Assembly (NCBI RefSeq): GCF_017356035.1
Contig: NZ_JAFIQX010000001.1
Span: 310,001-374,000, forward strand
DNA from: Longitalea luteola
Lineage (GTDB): Bacteria; Bacteroidota; Bacteroidia; Chitinophagales; Chitinophagaceae
Direction of reading: 5' to 3'
Length of the DNA stretch: 64,000 nucleotides
The notes under the pieces are model-generated. The model did not search any database. It was given only the letters and a program-made list of their open reading frames with translations, and was not told where the DNA came from. The position numbers were made by a program, and so were the translations under genes. Each line of letters starts with the position of its first letter. Position 1 is the stretch's first letter. Shown piece by piece: positions 52,486 to 61,174 of the stretch.

Positions 52486-52707
52486 AGCACTAACATGTTA
52501 ATGGTTGTACAAACCCTTCCTTAGTATGAATGCATTGACACTGCTTCTTTGCTTAACATTGCTGCATTACGGCGGCATCTGTAAACGACAAACTCTGTTG
52601 CATCCTTTTCAGAAAGGAATGCCGGCAGCGTTGTCTATTGGCATCATATCTCTGTATTTTCCGGACACTCTTTTCCAGTAGCCTTTTATCGGACTGGTGA
52701 GCAGTTA

Positions 52708-52884
52708 ATGGCGAAGTTGTGGGCCTCCGTGATGGTGCCTGGCTGTCCGGATCTAAAAGAGCATTGTAATGGGAGCTCATTTAAACTGTTTACCCATGTA
52801 CATGAAGACTACTATAAGGCTGTCGTGCTAAAAAAGAATGGGCTATGGATACGCGATTCTGACTCAAGGATAGTGGTCGCTTAA
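52708..52884 (+). CDS. Small hypothetical protein or 3' remnant of a larger gene
   Basis: The frame is open from about 52571. The first ATG at 52708 gives 58 residues (MAKLWASVMVPGCPDLKEHC, then HEDYYKAVVLKKNGLWIRDS and SRIVVA). The upstream open part (FSERNAGSVVYWHHISVFSG) also looks coding but lacks a start, so this may be the C-terminal end of a truncated gene. No family is recognised. Confidence 0.35.
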   Translation: MAKLWASVMVPGCPDLKEHCNGSSFKLFTHVHEDYYKAVVLKKNGLWIRDSDSRIVVA

Positions 52885-52959
52885 ACTAAGAGGAACTAAA
52901 GTATCAAAATTGCTTACCAGGATAAAGTAAAGGAATAGTAAATTAATATAATACAGTGG

Positions 52960-53349
52960 ATGCCTACTATTACTAGAAAAATACAGCTTTTGTTTGATGT
53001 TAAAGAAAAATCAGAACTAAAGCCGCTCTATGAAAAATGGTATAAGTGGCAACGGATTGTCCATAAGTCGGCTAACCAAATCGCAACGCACCTGTATTTG
53101 CATGACAATATTAAAGAGTTCTTTTACCTTACAGATGAAACAAAAGTTAAATTAACCAGTGTCAGGAAGGACATAGAGGGAATACTTATGTGCAGTAGGG
53201 ATAATACGACTTACCAGGTTCTCAGTAAACTATGGAAAAGCGAATGCCCGATGGGCATGCTTGCTGGACTAAACATGTTAATAGCAAAAACGTATAAGAA
53301 GGAATCAAAGGACATATTGTTAGGAAAGAGATCATTACGAACGTGGTAA
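52960..53349 (+). pseudogene. N-terminal fragment resembling a TnpB/Cas12-superfamily protein
   Basis: 129 residues starting MPTITRKIQLLFDVKEKSEL, with KWYKWQRIVHKSANQIATHL, MCSRDNTTYQVLSKLW and GMLAGLNMLIAKTY, ending GKRSLRTW at a stop. The opening strand, the W/Y-rich helices and the terminal G-x-RSLRT-aromatic (normally followed by a strand leading to the nuclease part) look like the N-terminal domain of long RNA-guided TnpB/Cas12-type proteins. No RuvC part follows; the opposite-strand nuclease gene begins to overlap 15 bp before the stop. It would be a truncated remnant without a CRISPR array. I am not certain of the family. Confidence 0.35.
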
Positions 53350-54231
53350 CGTCTTGGTGAAGTACTGATCGAGTAGCTCCCTAATGATGTTTACCTGCTT
53401 TTGAAATGTGGCCAACATTTCCTTATCTCGCATTAGACCTGTTGTTATCAGCCAGTTCCACGTTCGTAGGAGTGCATATGGTAGACATTTTTTTGCCGGT
53501 TCGAGATTTCCTGCCTGTTTGCTATACGCAAATATGATATAGGACAATAAGTTGAGTGTTTCCAGAAATAGCCAGCGTTTCCGTTTACCCAGAGTTGTAA
53601 TATCCTCAGCCTGCTTGAACAAGCCATTTACCAATGAAAAGTAATCACTGTAAGTGTTTCTTGGAGTATTCATCAGAACAAGTACTTTTTTCAAATGCAT
53701 CAGTGCTTCCTCGTCTATCAATAAATACTCATTGAACAAATTTGTTGCAAATAATTCGGTGAGTTCATAAATACCCCATCGCTCGAATACAATCTTTTCT
53801 TCGTTAGGTCTTTTTGCAAAATTCTTTTCGATGAAATCGTCGAATGTATGCTTTACATTTGGCCGGATTATTCCGTTGTGTACCAGTATTATCTTGATGG
53901 GCAGTTCATTAAATCCGGGATGGGAAAAATCTTTATATACTTTATCCATTGCTTCAATAATCGATTCCCTGATTCCATCAATTTTACCGTAGGTTGTTGT
54001 TGTAATGTGTCTATCTTCGCCACCTTTTATTTCAAAATAAAAGCGCTTTTTTATTCCATCTTCAGTGCCAATGGCGACTACATCCTTGCCATACTGCGCA
54101 AACCCTTTCGTCATTTTCGGTGTGCTGACAATCTTGAAATTCATCGCTTCCAGGAGAATCGGAAAAATAAAGTCTAGTTCCTCGCTCTCAGTCAGGGATT
54201 CAAGATATTCTCTTATAATGATGTTTTTCAT
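53335..54231 (-). CDS. PD-(D/E)XK nuclease-like protein (effector candidate)
   Basis: 298 residues. An N-terminal helical segment (SEELDFIFPILLEAMNFKIV) is followed by a restriction-endonuclease-like core: KGFAQYGKDVVAIG gives the Asp (about residue 50) and RFYFEIKGGEDRH the E-x-K (about 67-69), with further strands IKIILVHNGI and IVFERWGIYELTE. The C-terminal ~120 residues are helical. Its ATG overlaps the stop of the upstream gene by 4 bp (ATGA), so it is translated with the alpha-solenoid protein. It is probably the nuclease arm of a two-gene defence-type system. It is soluble, with no signal peptide. Confidence 0.65.
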   Translation of the reverse strand: MKNIIIREYLESLTESEELDFIFPILLEAMNFKIVSTPKMTKGFAQYGKDVVAIGTEDGIKKRFYFEIKGGEDRHITTTTYGKIDGIRESIIEAMDKVYKDFSHPGFNELPIKIILVHNGIIRPNVKHTFDDFIEKNFAKRPNEEKIVFERWGIYELTELFATNLFNEYLLIDEEALMHLKKVLVLMNTPRNTYSDYFSLVNGLFKQAEDITTLGKRKRWLFLETLNLLSYIIFAYSKQAGNLEPAKKCLPYALLRTWNWLITTGLMRDKEMLATFQKQVNIIRELLDQYFTKTLPRS

Positions 54232-56168
54232 ATAGAAGGTTCTTGAGGGGTGCCGTTAATATAATCATGAAAATCCTGTTCGTATTTGTCAGGATTAATA
54301 TTGTAGCGGTGGTCTACCAAAGGAGTAAATCCGAATTTTCCCATTTCTCCGATTCTTCCTGATTTGCCTATTTTAAAGGCGCTACCGCGAACTACGCTTA
54401 CTCTTTGGCCGATATCCGCAAAAATGCTTTTTGCTTCGATCTGTTCCATTTCCTCGGAATTTTTCTCATGTTCCAGTTGGAAAAAATATTCAACAAACTC
54501 CAGTTCGTTTAAATAAGGATCGAACTCTTTACATGTACTCTTCTGTTGATGGGCGATTTCCTGCCGATCAATGGTTTGCTGAAAAGATGCACGTAGATCC
54601 GCATCAAACGCACTATCTTCCAATCGAGAAAAAACTAGGTCTTTAATACTGCTTTCAAACGCTTCTGTTAAGACAAGTAATCCCGTTTTAAGCGCTTCCT
54701 TAGCTGTGTCAAATTTGCTGTGGCGAAACGTCAGTAGTGCAGGTATTATCACCTCTATGCTAAGCGGTAAATGAACGAGCGTATCAATAATCGTCAACTG
54801 CTCATCTTCCGTAAGCGATAGCAGTGTGTCGGATAGTTTTCTTTCTCCGCGGTTACGACAAAGGATCTGCACGCCCGCAAAACGCACCATGCCATTTTTA
54901 TCACTCAATAGTTTAAGTAATTCTTGGCCGAATTCTTCTTTCTTTAAAGTCGCCATTGACTGCATGGGTGTATAAAAAAGTTCCATATTTATGGTTAATC
55001 CGTATTCGGCAATAGTATCCCTAAGCAGATGAAATAGTGGTTGAACCGAAGAAAAATAGTTGAAATACTCATTCATAATGCCCTGACCTTCCCACTGCAA
55101 AAAATAAGGCAGTAAGTCCATTTTCTCTTTGTCATGTCCTTTAATCATTCGGGTGCGAAACAAAAGATTACTGCGAAGACTGGGGTCTTTAAATCTCGTT
55201 AATTCCCGAAGACCTAAAAATGCCACTTGGGTGATCTCGTCGTCTCCTGCAGGATTCTCGATAATTCTGCTGTAAAACACAGGCAGCGTTCGCAGGTATT
55301 CAATCGTTGAAATATTTTGGGTATGCACGAAATCAATCGCCTGACGAATAGAGGTGTTGTCTGAATATTTAAGAGATGCCAGGGCACGTAATCCTTCTAC
55401 TGGGCTTTCTTTATGCAAGGCAAACGCTTCTGTCAGATACCTAAAAGGATCATTTGGATAGGCCCCTATAATTAGAGCTGTCCTTATTGGCAAATCGGTC
55501 TGTTGTCCTTCTGCTTTTAGCAACCCTGCTATTTGTTCAGCCTTATCAGGTTTTAATAGCGCTGTCTGCACAACCGCTTCCCATGCGCTATCTGATGTTC
55601 GGTCATCAAGGAACGCTGCTCTGATAATTTGCAGTGCACGCTCCGGTCTTTGAGACAGGAATGGGAAACTATAAAAAAACGTGACAGCGGTTGATCTTAT
55701 TCCTCTGTGCTCTTCGTCTGATTTTTCGAGAAGAGCTTTACGTGCATCCCACACATCAACGCCCTCAGTTTCTTCGAGATGAAGCCAGAGCATCGCTTCA
55801 AGTCGCATACCCATTCCTTGTTCCCAATGGTGTCGGATCTTGGGCTGGCGAATATAATGCTCGAAATCATGGACGAAGGCCAACGCTTCGATGAATGTTT
55901 TAGGCATAGCTACGTGCATCAATTCCAATGCGAAATCGAGCAACGCATGGGCTGCGGGTAACATGGCAAAATCTAATTGAAAAGTTTTACCGATCGTTTT
56001 AGTCAGAACCTCTGGACTGTTCAAGAGATCGTATTCAGTCTGCCATTGATCAATAGCGAATGTCACCTTCTTATCAGCTACTGAGGTCCGAAGAAGTTTG
56101 CGCAGGGCTTGATTAGTCAATGGATTATCTTTCAAATATTGGCGGGCGGCAGTTAGGTTTGAAATCAT
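54228..56168 (-). CDS. Large alpha-solenoid (HEAT-like) protein coupled to the nuclease gene
   Basis: 646 residues, almost entirely helical, with repeat-like helix pairs from about 150 to 540 (RPERALQIIRAAFLDDRTSD, SAWEAVVQTALLKPDKAEQI, GMVRFAGVQILCRNRGERKL, LLSLTEDEQLTIIDTLVHLP). The last ~60 residues are different: basic and Gly-rich (GSAFKIGKSGRIGEMGKFGF). No enzyme motif is seen. It looks like a sensor or scaffold for the nuclease encoded next, with which it overlaps as ATGA. It is divergent from the unknown gene starting at 56225, only 56 bp away, so the two units share a promoter region. Confidence 0.65.
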   Translation of the reverse strand: MISNLTAARQYLKDNPLTNQALRKLLRTSVADKKVTFAIDQWQTEYDLLNSPEVLTKTIGKTFQLDFAMLPAAHALLDFALELMHVAMPKTFIEALAFVHDFEHYIRQPKIRHHWEQGMGMRLEAMLWLHLEETEGVDVWDARKALLEKSDEEHRGIRSTAVTFFYSFPFLSQRPERALQIIRAAFLDDRTSDSAWEAVVQTALLKPDKAEQIAGLLKAEGQQTDLPIRTALIIGAYPNDPFRYLTEAFALHKESPVEGLRALASLKYSDNTSIRQAIDFVHTQNISTIEYLRTLPVFYSRIIENPAGDDEITQVAFLGLRELTRFKDPSLRSNLLFRTRMIKGHDKEKMDLLPYFLQWEGQGIMNEYFNYFSSVQPLFHLLRDTIAEYGLTINMELFYTPMQSMATLKKEEFGQELLKLLSDKNGMVRFAGVQILCRNRGERKLSDTLLSLTEDEQLTIIDTLVHLPLSIEVIIPALLTFRHSKFDTAKEALKTGLLVLTEAFESSIKDLVFSRLEDSAFDADLRASFQQTIDRQEIAHQQKSTCKEFDPYLNELEFVEYFFQLEHEKNSEEMEQIEAKSIFADIGQRVSVVRGSAFKIGKSGRIGEMGKFGFTPLVDHRYNINPDKYEQDFHDYINGTPQEPSI

Positions 56169-56224
56169 TCTTAAAAATACGTTTCTTAGCAGTTATTATT
56201 TACTTGCCAATCTCACTTTTTGTC

Positions 56225-58078
56225 ATGCGCGATCCCTTAGATATAATTTATCCTTCTTTCAAAAGTTTTACTATAACGCCAGCGGACCATGTGCTTCGTG
56301 CAGGAGAAAAACTCCTATCAACTGGCAATTTGTCGAATGCCTTTGACTTATATAATATTGAGATTTGCAGTCTGTCTTACATGTATCCAGCCGATGGACT
56401 TCACTGTTACGGCCAGTATGATGACTTCCATGGGGATGGAAAAGTGTTCTTTAGGAAGACTGGTCGGAACGATCCTGACTTTGAGGTCTTTCTAAAAGAG
56501 CGGCAGAGAGAAGTTGACCGCCTATTGAGCAAAATTTCCTTGCACAACACTTACGACGGGCAATTGGCGTGTCTAATTGAAGGCCGGGCGGGGCAACTAA
56601 GGCCGGAAAGTCTGGTAGTCGAAAGTAATGAGTGGGTACGATTCATTTCTGATGGTGGAGGTACCGTTCCTGACCATTTACTGGGCAGGCATGCACTCAT
56701 TGACCTTACACCGTCCAGTGCGGAACAAAAAGCGACCTATAACCAATATATCCGCAAACATGTTCAGCAAATTATAGATTCCCCGCAGTCTCTTCACTGG
56801 CTCATTCCCCAAGAATATAAGGGCTTTCGTCTAAATGAAGGATTGAGGGCATTTCATGACCAGTTGACCCGTGCACTTGACCGAGAGGAATCAATCCGGG
56901 CGGAAATGCGCCGGCTAGAGCGGCATTTTGGCTATCAACATCTTGATAACTATCTCGAATTGCTATACCCTTATTCTATTAAGGATATAGCGCTTTGGCA
57001 ATCAGCGGTTTTTGCTTCGTTTCGGCATGGTCATGTCTTCGATGAGCGTCGAATCGCGTTGAATGTTGAAGAAATGAAAGCATTTATTCATGTTCAGGAA
57101 TTATATGCTTACTATAAAGAACTACATGGGTTATTATTTAAGCCAGTTGGCAAGGTCTCAGTGCCCCCGGCGATTGACAATGAGGGTATAGAGAAAGTCA
57201 TTGAGACTATCATGGATGGGACGCGGCTTTCAGATTTTCTCTCTGTCCCTGCTCCCGATATAGTTCACGAACACGCTTTTTTGCATGACCTCCATAATCA
57301 GCCGGTTGAATGTAATATTTATCATCACAAATATGGATACAAAGGATTTGAGACTAAATCACTCGAACCTATCGTAACCAGCTTTTTACCCGTCACGAGC
57401 TACCAGGATCCCATAAGTGGAAAATACGTCTACTGCCAGTATTATCTGCCCATGTTATGTACCGCGGATGAAGTCAGTTTTTTCAATAAAGATGGCCTCC
57501 AAGTTATCAAAGTGCCTTTCGTTCAAACAAACCAAAGGCGTCATGCTACCAATGTTGCTGATTTTCGGCTAATTTGTGATCGTGAGTTTACGGCAAAGTC
57601 TCTCTCTGATACACCTAGTGTCCGTCTGGCATTTTTTGAAGAGCTTCATCACCATACCCTTAAATTAATTGAACTGCATCGGGCAAAGATGCAGTATTCC
57701 AGCGGCCTTGATATAGCGCTCCTTGCCCTTGCTCAAGAATTCATTAACTACCTGGCTGGGGAAGTTCAGCAACTTAAGAAACGTAAGGTTGAACGACAGG
57801 AGAAGCAACCGACCCGCGAAATCATCGGGCTATTCTGTAGGCTGCTTGATAGGGCGGGTATCCGTTCCCGAGTTCCAGGCGAAGGGATCGAGGAGCTGTG
57901 CCGCCGCATATGTACTGAATTTAAATTGGCCTACAGCGACAAGGTACGCCAGCACTACTCAAATAGCGAAAATAAGCGCAACCTACGAAAAGTAATTGAG
58001 CAATTGCTACCCGCACTTTCTGAAGCAGATGGAGAATTGCTCCAGAATTATATCAAAACCCTCAAGGCATTTCAATAA
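56225..58078 (+). CDS. Large unknown protein divergent to the solenoid/nuclease pair
   Basis: 617 residues from the ATG at 56225 (MRDPLDIIYPSFKSFTITPA). The frame is open from 56120, but that start would overlap the divergent gene and add a spurious hydrophobic stretch. The sequence is soluble and mixed. A long helical region lies at about 240-290 (EESIRAEMRRLERHFGYQHL). The C-terminal 120 residues are basic and helical (QQLKKRKVERQEKQPTREII, DKVRQHYSNSENKRNLRKVI). The family is not recognised. Its position beside the coupled nuclease pair makes it a possible third component. Confidence 0.6.
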   Translation: MRDPLDIIYPSFKSFTITPADHVLRAGEKLLSTGNLSNAFDLYNIEICSLSYMYPADGLHCYGQYDDFHGDGKVFFRKTGRNDPDFEVFLKERQREVDRLLSKISLHNTYDGQLACLIEGRAGQLRPESLVVESNEWVRFISDGGGTVPDHLLGRHALIDLTPSSAEQKATYNQYIRKHVQQIIDSPQSLHWLIPQEYKGFRLNEGLRAFHDQLTRALDREESIRAEMRRLERHFGYQHLDNYLELLYPYSIKDIALWQSAVFASFRHGHVFDERRIALNVEEMKAFIHVQELYAYYKELHGLLFKPVGKVSVPPAIDNEGIEKVIETIMDGTRLSDFLSVPAPDIVHEHAFLHDLHNQPVECNIYHHKYGYKGFETKSLEPIVTSFLPVTSYQDPISGKYVYCQYYLPMLCTADEVSFFNKDGLQVIKVPFVQTNQRRHATNVADFRLICDREFTAKSLSDTPSVRLAFFEELHHHTLKLIELHRAKMQYSSGLDIALLALAQEFINYLAGEVQQLKKRKVERQEKQPTREIIGLFCRLLDRAGIRSRVPGEGIEELCRRICTEFKLAYSDKVRQHYSNSENKRNLRKVIEQLLPALSEADGELLQNYIKTLKAFQ

Positions 58079-58158
58079 CAATGTACGGTATAATGTACGT
58101 ACACTAATGCGTACAGACATGTATTTGCATCCATCTTTGATGTCGTAAAAATTTACAC

Positions 58159-58437
58159 AATGCAAATACAGACCAACAGCGATCGTTACCGATTTTATCT
58201 TTGTATTTCACGCAACATATTGCAACCTGCTCCCAGGCAGCAAAAGCTTTAAATATTCCTCAAAAAAGCTGTACAAGGTACAAGCGTTATTGGGAAAAGC
58301 GGGGAAACATCCTCGTAATTGATCTGGTTACCTGCCCAATCACTCGGCGTGGGGGTGTTCAGCTACTTGCAGCGGCTCATCGTTCATTGGTGTTTGATTT
58401 CGATTTGTCGCTAGATACTATTTCAAGGGCGATATAA
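58159..58437 (+). pseudogene. Small Bacteroidota DNA-binding-like protein, frameshifted
   Basis: An ATG at 58159 starts MQIQTNSDRYRFYL. The neighbouring frame then carries the recognisable part YFTQHIATCSQAAKALNIPQ, SCTRYKRYWEKRGN and TRRGGVQLL. Proteins of this type (about 90 residues, AAKALNIPQxNxTRYKR core) are frequent in Bacteroidota islands and look like short HTH proteins. One inserted base near 58195 explains the break. It may otherwise be expressed from an internal TTG. Confidence 0.5.
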
Positions 58438-58677
58438 ATTTCGCCGTTAACTATTTATGTTATCAAGTGGCATCCAGCTATTGGCGGTCTCTTAAAAAGC
58501 CAAATATGGCGCAAGCAACTGGAATTTCGATGAAAATCATCGACGAATTATACAAACTGTTCATTAAACCAGTTAGTCGATGAATATAGACGGGGCTAAA
58601 TTTGATGTGGGAGGCGTAAGTAATCGACTGAAGAGATCTACCTTCCATCTCCCAGTGTGTTTACGCCCCAATATAGG

Positions 58678-59742
58678 CTATACGCCCGGATATAATGTAT
58701 TAAGGTACTCCATCAGCCTATATTCCTTTCTGTTTTTCCAATCGCATATCCAAGTATCCGCTTCAAAGGGAGAATCGAAATTGTCAGCCAAGTCAATAAA
58801 CACACTCGAAGTCTCATATAAGGAAACCAGGGCAACAAGGTGGCGATCGATTTTCGTAAAATGAATGACATGTGAGAGCTCGGGAAATGTGACTGGTAAT
58901 TTTGCTAATATTTCACCATACTCGTTGTTCATTTTGGCGTAGATATTGTGGCCGCCATTTGCTATCCAACCTCTTACTCCGTCAAATCTTTCATTCAGTA
59001 CAAAATTTTTTCCTTTCAAAAAAGAAAGACAATTGAATGCATATTTTCCAAAAACCCTTAAATGGTCCTCCTTCCAGATCATTTTTATTGACATTTTCGG
59101 AATATATTGTTCATGCTGGGGCAAATCGGTTTTCGTTCTGGTAAGTGCCATGGCAAAAGGCTTCAATTTCTCCGGTGTTACCTGAGTTTTATTGCCCGGG
59201 TGCTTGGCAAGGTAAAAATTAAAATTATCTTCCACTTCGGTCGAATGGCCCAAAAGTATTTGCTGAAGTGGGAGCCTTTCGTCATCAAGTATCTTTAATT
59301 TAAATGGTTCAGGGTTTATCAACTTGTCTATAAAAGATCCAATGATCTCATCCAGATTTCCTTCGTCCGTTTTGTCGAAGCTGAATTTTACAAATTTTGA
59401 CGTCTCATCATATAAAAGCAATGGGATTTCATAGGGTTTGCCCAGCTTTAGATAACCCAAAGAAAATTCACCCGGGTTATGCAAGTTTTCCATTACAACT
59501 ATCGATGATTTCGTCGCATATTTTTCCGATTGCTTGCCTCTCTTGCCTGGTCCGACAATAGGCCTCGGAATTGATATCAAGGAATTTCTAATAAATTCCC
59601 GCTCGAGATTGGAGGAGTCGGTATTGAATTGCGTACTGACATAGTCCTTCGGCAGTCTGTTTATTCCGCCAATTCCTGCAGAAATGATATGTTCCCTATT
59701 CTCAAAAGTCAGGTCAGTTCGACCTTTATAGTAAATGCACAT
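58678..59742 (-). CDS. HNH-endonuclease-domain protein
   Basis: 354 residues. The N-terminal ~80 residues are an HNH_5-like module: CIYYKGRTDLTFENREHIIS (His of the HNH), then GGINRLPKDYVSTQFNTDSS, LEREFIRNSL and VGPGKRGKQ. The remaining ~270 residues are mixed alpha/beta with no recognised domain and could be a sensor part. Such nuclease-plus-unknown proteins sit in defence islands as single-gene systems. It is separated from neighbours by 240 and 360 bp. Confidence 0.7.
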   Translation of the reverse strand: MCIYYKGRTDLTFENREHIISAGIGGINRLPKDYVSTQFNTDSSNLEREFIRNSLISIPRPIVGPGKRGKQSEKYATKSSIVVMENLHNPGEFSLGYLKLGKPYEIPLLLYDETSKFVKFSFDKTDEGNLDEIIGSFIDKLINPEPFKLKILDDERLPLQQILLGHSTEVEDNFNFYLAKHPGNKTQVTPEKLKPFAMALTRTKTDLPQHEQYIPKMSIKMIWKEDHLRVFGKYAFNCLSFLKGKNFVLNERFDGVRGWIANGGHNIYAKMNNEYGEILAKLPVTFPELSHVIHFTKIDRHLVALVSLYETSSVFIDLADNFDSPFEADTWICDWKNRKEYRLMEYLNTLYPGV

Positions 59743-59887
59743 TTATATTGTTATAGGTTGCAAATATCCTATTTTTAACAACGTGCTTCCGATAACTGAA
59801 GATACTTGAACACAAACTGTTGATCTTGCAATATAACTGATTGATTTTAAGCTATTTTTATTATTTGAATGGTGTCAAGGAAAGCAA

Positions 59888-59920
59888 TAAGGGGTTCGAT
59901 AGAACTCTGCCCGACTCCAC
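59888..59920 (+). other. RNA-gene 3'-end look-alike (possible att remnant)
   Basis: The sequence contains GGTTCGAT and ends CTCCACT, as tRNA/tmRNA 3' ends do (the ssrA end has GGTTCGAAT...CCTCCACT), and a perfect terminator starts 2 nt later. No complete RNA gene lies upstream. Short 3'-end copies with their terminator are typically left at the far end of an integrated element. The match to ssrA itself is poor (different spacing). Confidence 0.35.
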
Positions 59921-59921
59921 T

Positions 59922-59957
59922 AAAGGAAACGGTCAAATTTGATTGTTTCCTTTTTTT
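59922..59957 (+). terminator. Orphan intrinsic terminator
   Basis: AAAGGAAAC and GTTTCCTTT form a 9-bp stem with a 14-nt loop, and the T-run continues to 59957. No plus-strand gene ends upstream of it; the gene to the left is divergent. Confidence 0.75.
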
Positions 59958-60104
59958 GTTTAATCAATAGCCTCATCTTCCATATCTTAATATTTTATTT
60001 CCCCGTTTATGACTGGAAAGTGGTGTCTGTTTCTACGTAAGTTTTGCTGTCTGGGATTTTAATCTATTTTTATACAACCCACGAAAACAGGCAAACAAGA
60101 AAAT

Positions 60105-60662
60105 ATGAGAAAAGTAATTGCAACAATCAATATGACGCTTGACGGATTTTGTGACCATACCTCAGGTGTCCCTGACGAAGAAATACATCAACATTATGCT
60201 GAGTTGTTGAAAAGTGCCGGTACCACTTTATATGGCAGGATAACCTACCAGCTTATGGAATTTTGGCGAACCGTGCTTGAAAATCCCACAGGCGATAAAG
60301 GAATGGACGACTTTGCCGTCGCAATAGACAACACCCCAAAGCTTGTTTTTTCCCGCACACTGAAAAGTGTAGATTGGAAAAGTGCAAAATTAGCCAGTCA
60401 GGACCTTGAGAAAGAAGTTTTGGAACTCCGACAACAGTCGGGTAAAGACGTTTTTGTGTGCAGTCCAAGCCTGATTGTAGCTTTGACGAAACTTAATTTA
60501 ATAGACGAATATCAACTTTGTGTTCACCCTGTTATTGCAGGAAGTGGTATGCCATTATTTAAAAACATCAGCGAAAAAATTATCCTTAAACTCATAAAGA
60601 CCAAAACGTTTCGCGGTGGTGCAGTCATTCTTTATTATGAACCGGCAAATGATCGCAAGTGA
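60105..60662 (+). CDS. RibD C-terminal/dihydrofolate reductase-family protein
   Basis: 185 residues beginning MRKVIATINMTLDGFCDHTS, with GTTLYGRITYQLMEFW, KLVFSRTLKSVDWKSAKLA, GKDVFVCSPSLIVALTKLNL and the ending NLIDEYQLCVHPVIAGSGMP. This is the pattern of stand-alone RibD_C (DHFR-fold) proteins common in Bacteroidota. They bind NADPH and have no settled substrate. Length is normal. It stands alone. Confidence 0.88.
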   Translation: MRKVIATINMTLDGFCDHTSGVPDEEIHQHYAELLKSAGTTLYGRITYQLMEFWRTVLENPTGDKGMDDFAVAIDNTPKLVFSRTLKSVDWKSAKLASQDLEKEVLELRQQSGKDVFVCSPSLIVALTKLNLIDEYQLCVHPVIAGSGMPLFKNISEKIILKLIKTKTFRGGAVILYYEPANDRK

Positions 60663-60765
60663 TTGATTTATGCAATTTTTATGGTCGTTCTTTCGCCAGG
60701 TGTTTTTTATTCTCTTTCATGACAATGCTATTTAGAACTTATAGTTTTTCAAAACAACCAGAGGT

Positions 60766-61174
60766 TTATTGAATACTGTAACCACCCGTCCACAACCAAG
60801 GTATGACCAACTACAAGGCTTGCCATGTCACTACAAAGCCAAAGTACCGCACTCGCTATTTCTTCAGAACGTCCCAAGCGCCTGGCAGGTACAGCTTCTA
60901 TCATTGCATCTAATAGCTCCTGCTGGCCGCCAGCCATCATTTTGTCTACCATGGGAGTATGAATGATGTTAGGACAAATGGAATTGATACGTATTCCCTG
61001 TGAGGCATATTCCAATGCTGCACTTTTGGTAAGGCCGATTACACCATGTTTGGCTGCGTGATCGTTCCTCTTTGCGGCCCTCCCAAAATGCCGCCGATTG
61101 AAGAACACAATAGCACCGTTGCCCTGTTTGCGCATCTGCTGTAATTCGTATTTCATACAACTCCATACGCCTTT
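60766..61174 (-). pseudogene. Short-chain dehydrogenase remnant
   Basis: Only the second half of an SDR remains: KGVWSCMKYELQQMRKQGNG, then (shifted frame) SSIGGILGGPQRGTIT, then AKHGVIGLTKSAALEYASQG with the catalytic Lys, and IRINSICPN. The C-terminus would read DGGYSIQ with one base removed from a GGG run. At least three single-base indels are needed, and the whole Rossmann N-terminus is missing, cut exactly where the DUF1016 gene ends. The catalytic Tyr region (YxxxK) is lost in the second shift. Confidence 0.75.

Larger units (their letters stand above)
51675..52959. other. 1.3-kb decayed intergenic zone
   Basis: No complete gene is convincing. 51866-52090 (minus) and 52571-52884 (plus) look like coding remnants and are listed separately. 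52258-52420 (minus) also shows protein-like phrases in two adjacent frames (LANTIGNSIDLSRQ, then MGNLYPRLRKKLVNDETVRL), suggesting a frameshifted remnant. A strong RNA-type hairpin lies at 52452-52485. The zone separates the redox locus from the defence-like genes. Confidence 0.5.
59743..60104. other. Intergenic gap holding an orphan RNA-3'-end-like sequence and terminator
   Basis: About 360 bp between two divergent genes with no coding signal. Listed separately are a T-arm-like sequence at 59888-59920 and a terminator right after it. The rest should hold the promoters of the HNH gene and the RibD-like gene. Confidence 0.5.

Noticed and set aside
52553-52780. 75-codon minus-strand frame (MSSHYNALLDPDSQAPSRRP...)
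   Set aside because: The opposite strand in the same stretch gives a more protein-like sequence ending in SRIVVA; both cannot be right and neither has strong start signals.
58580-58864. 94-codon plus-strand frame over the end of the HNH gene
   Set aside because: It is antisense to the conserved C-terminal part of the HNH protein and lacks independent support.
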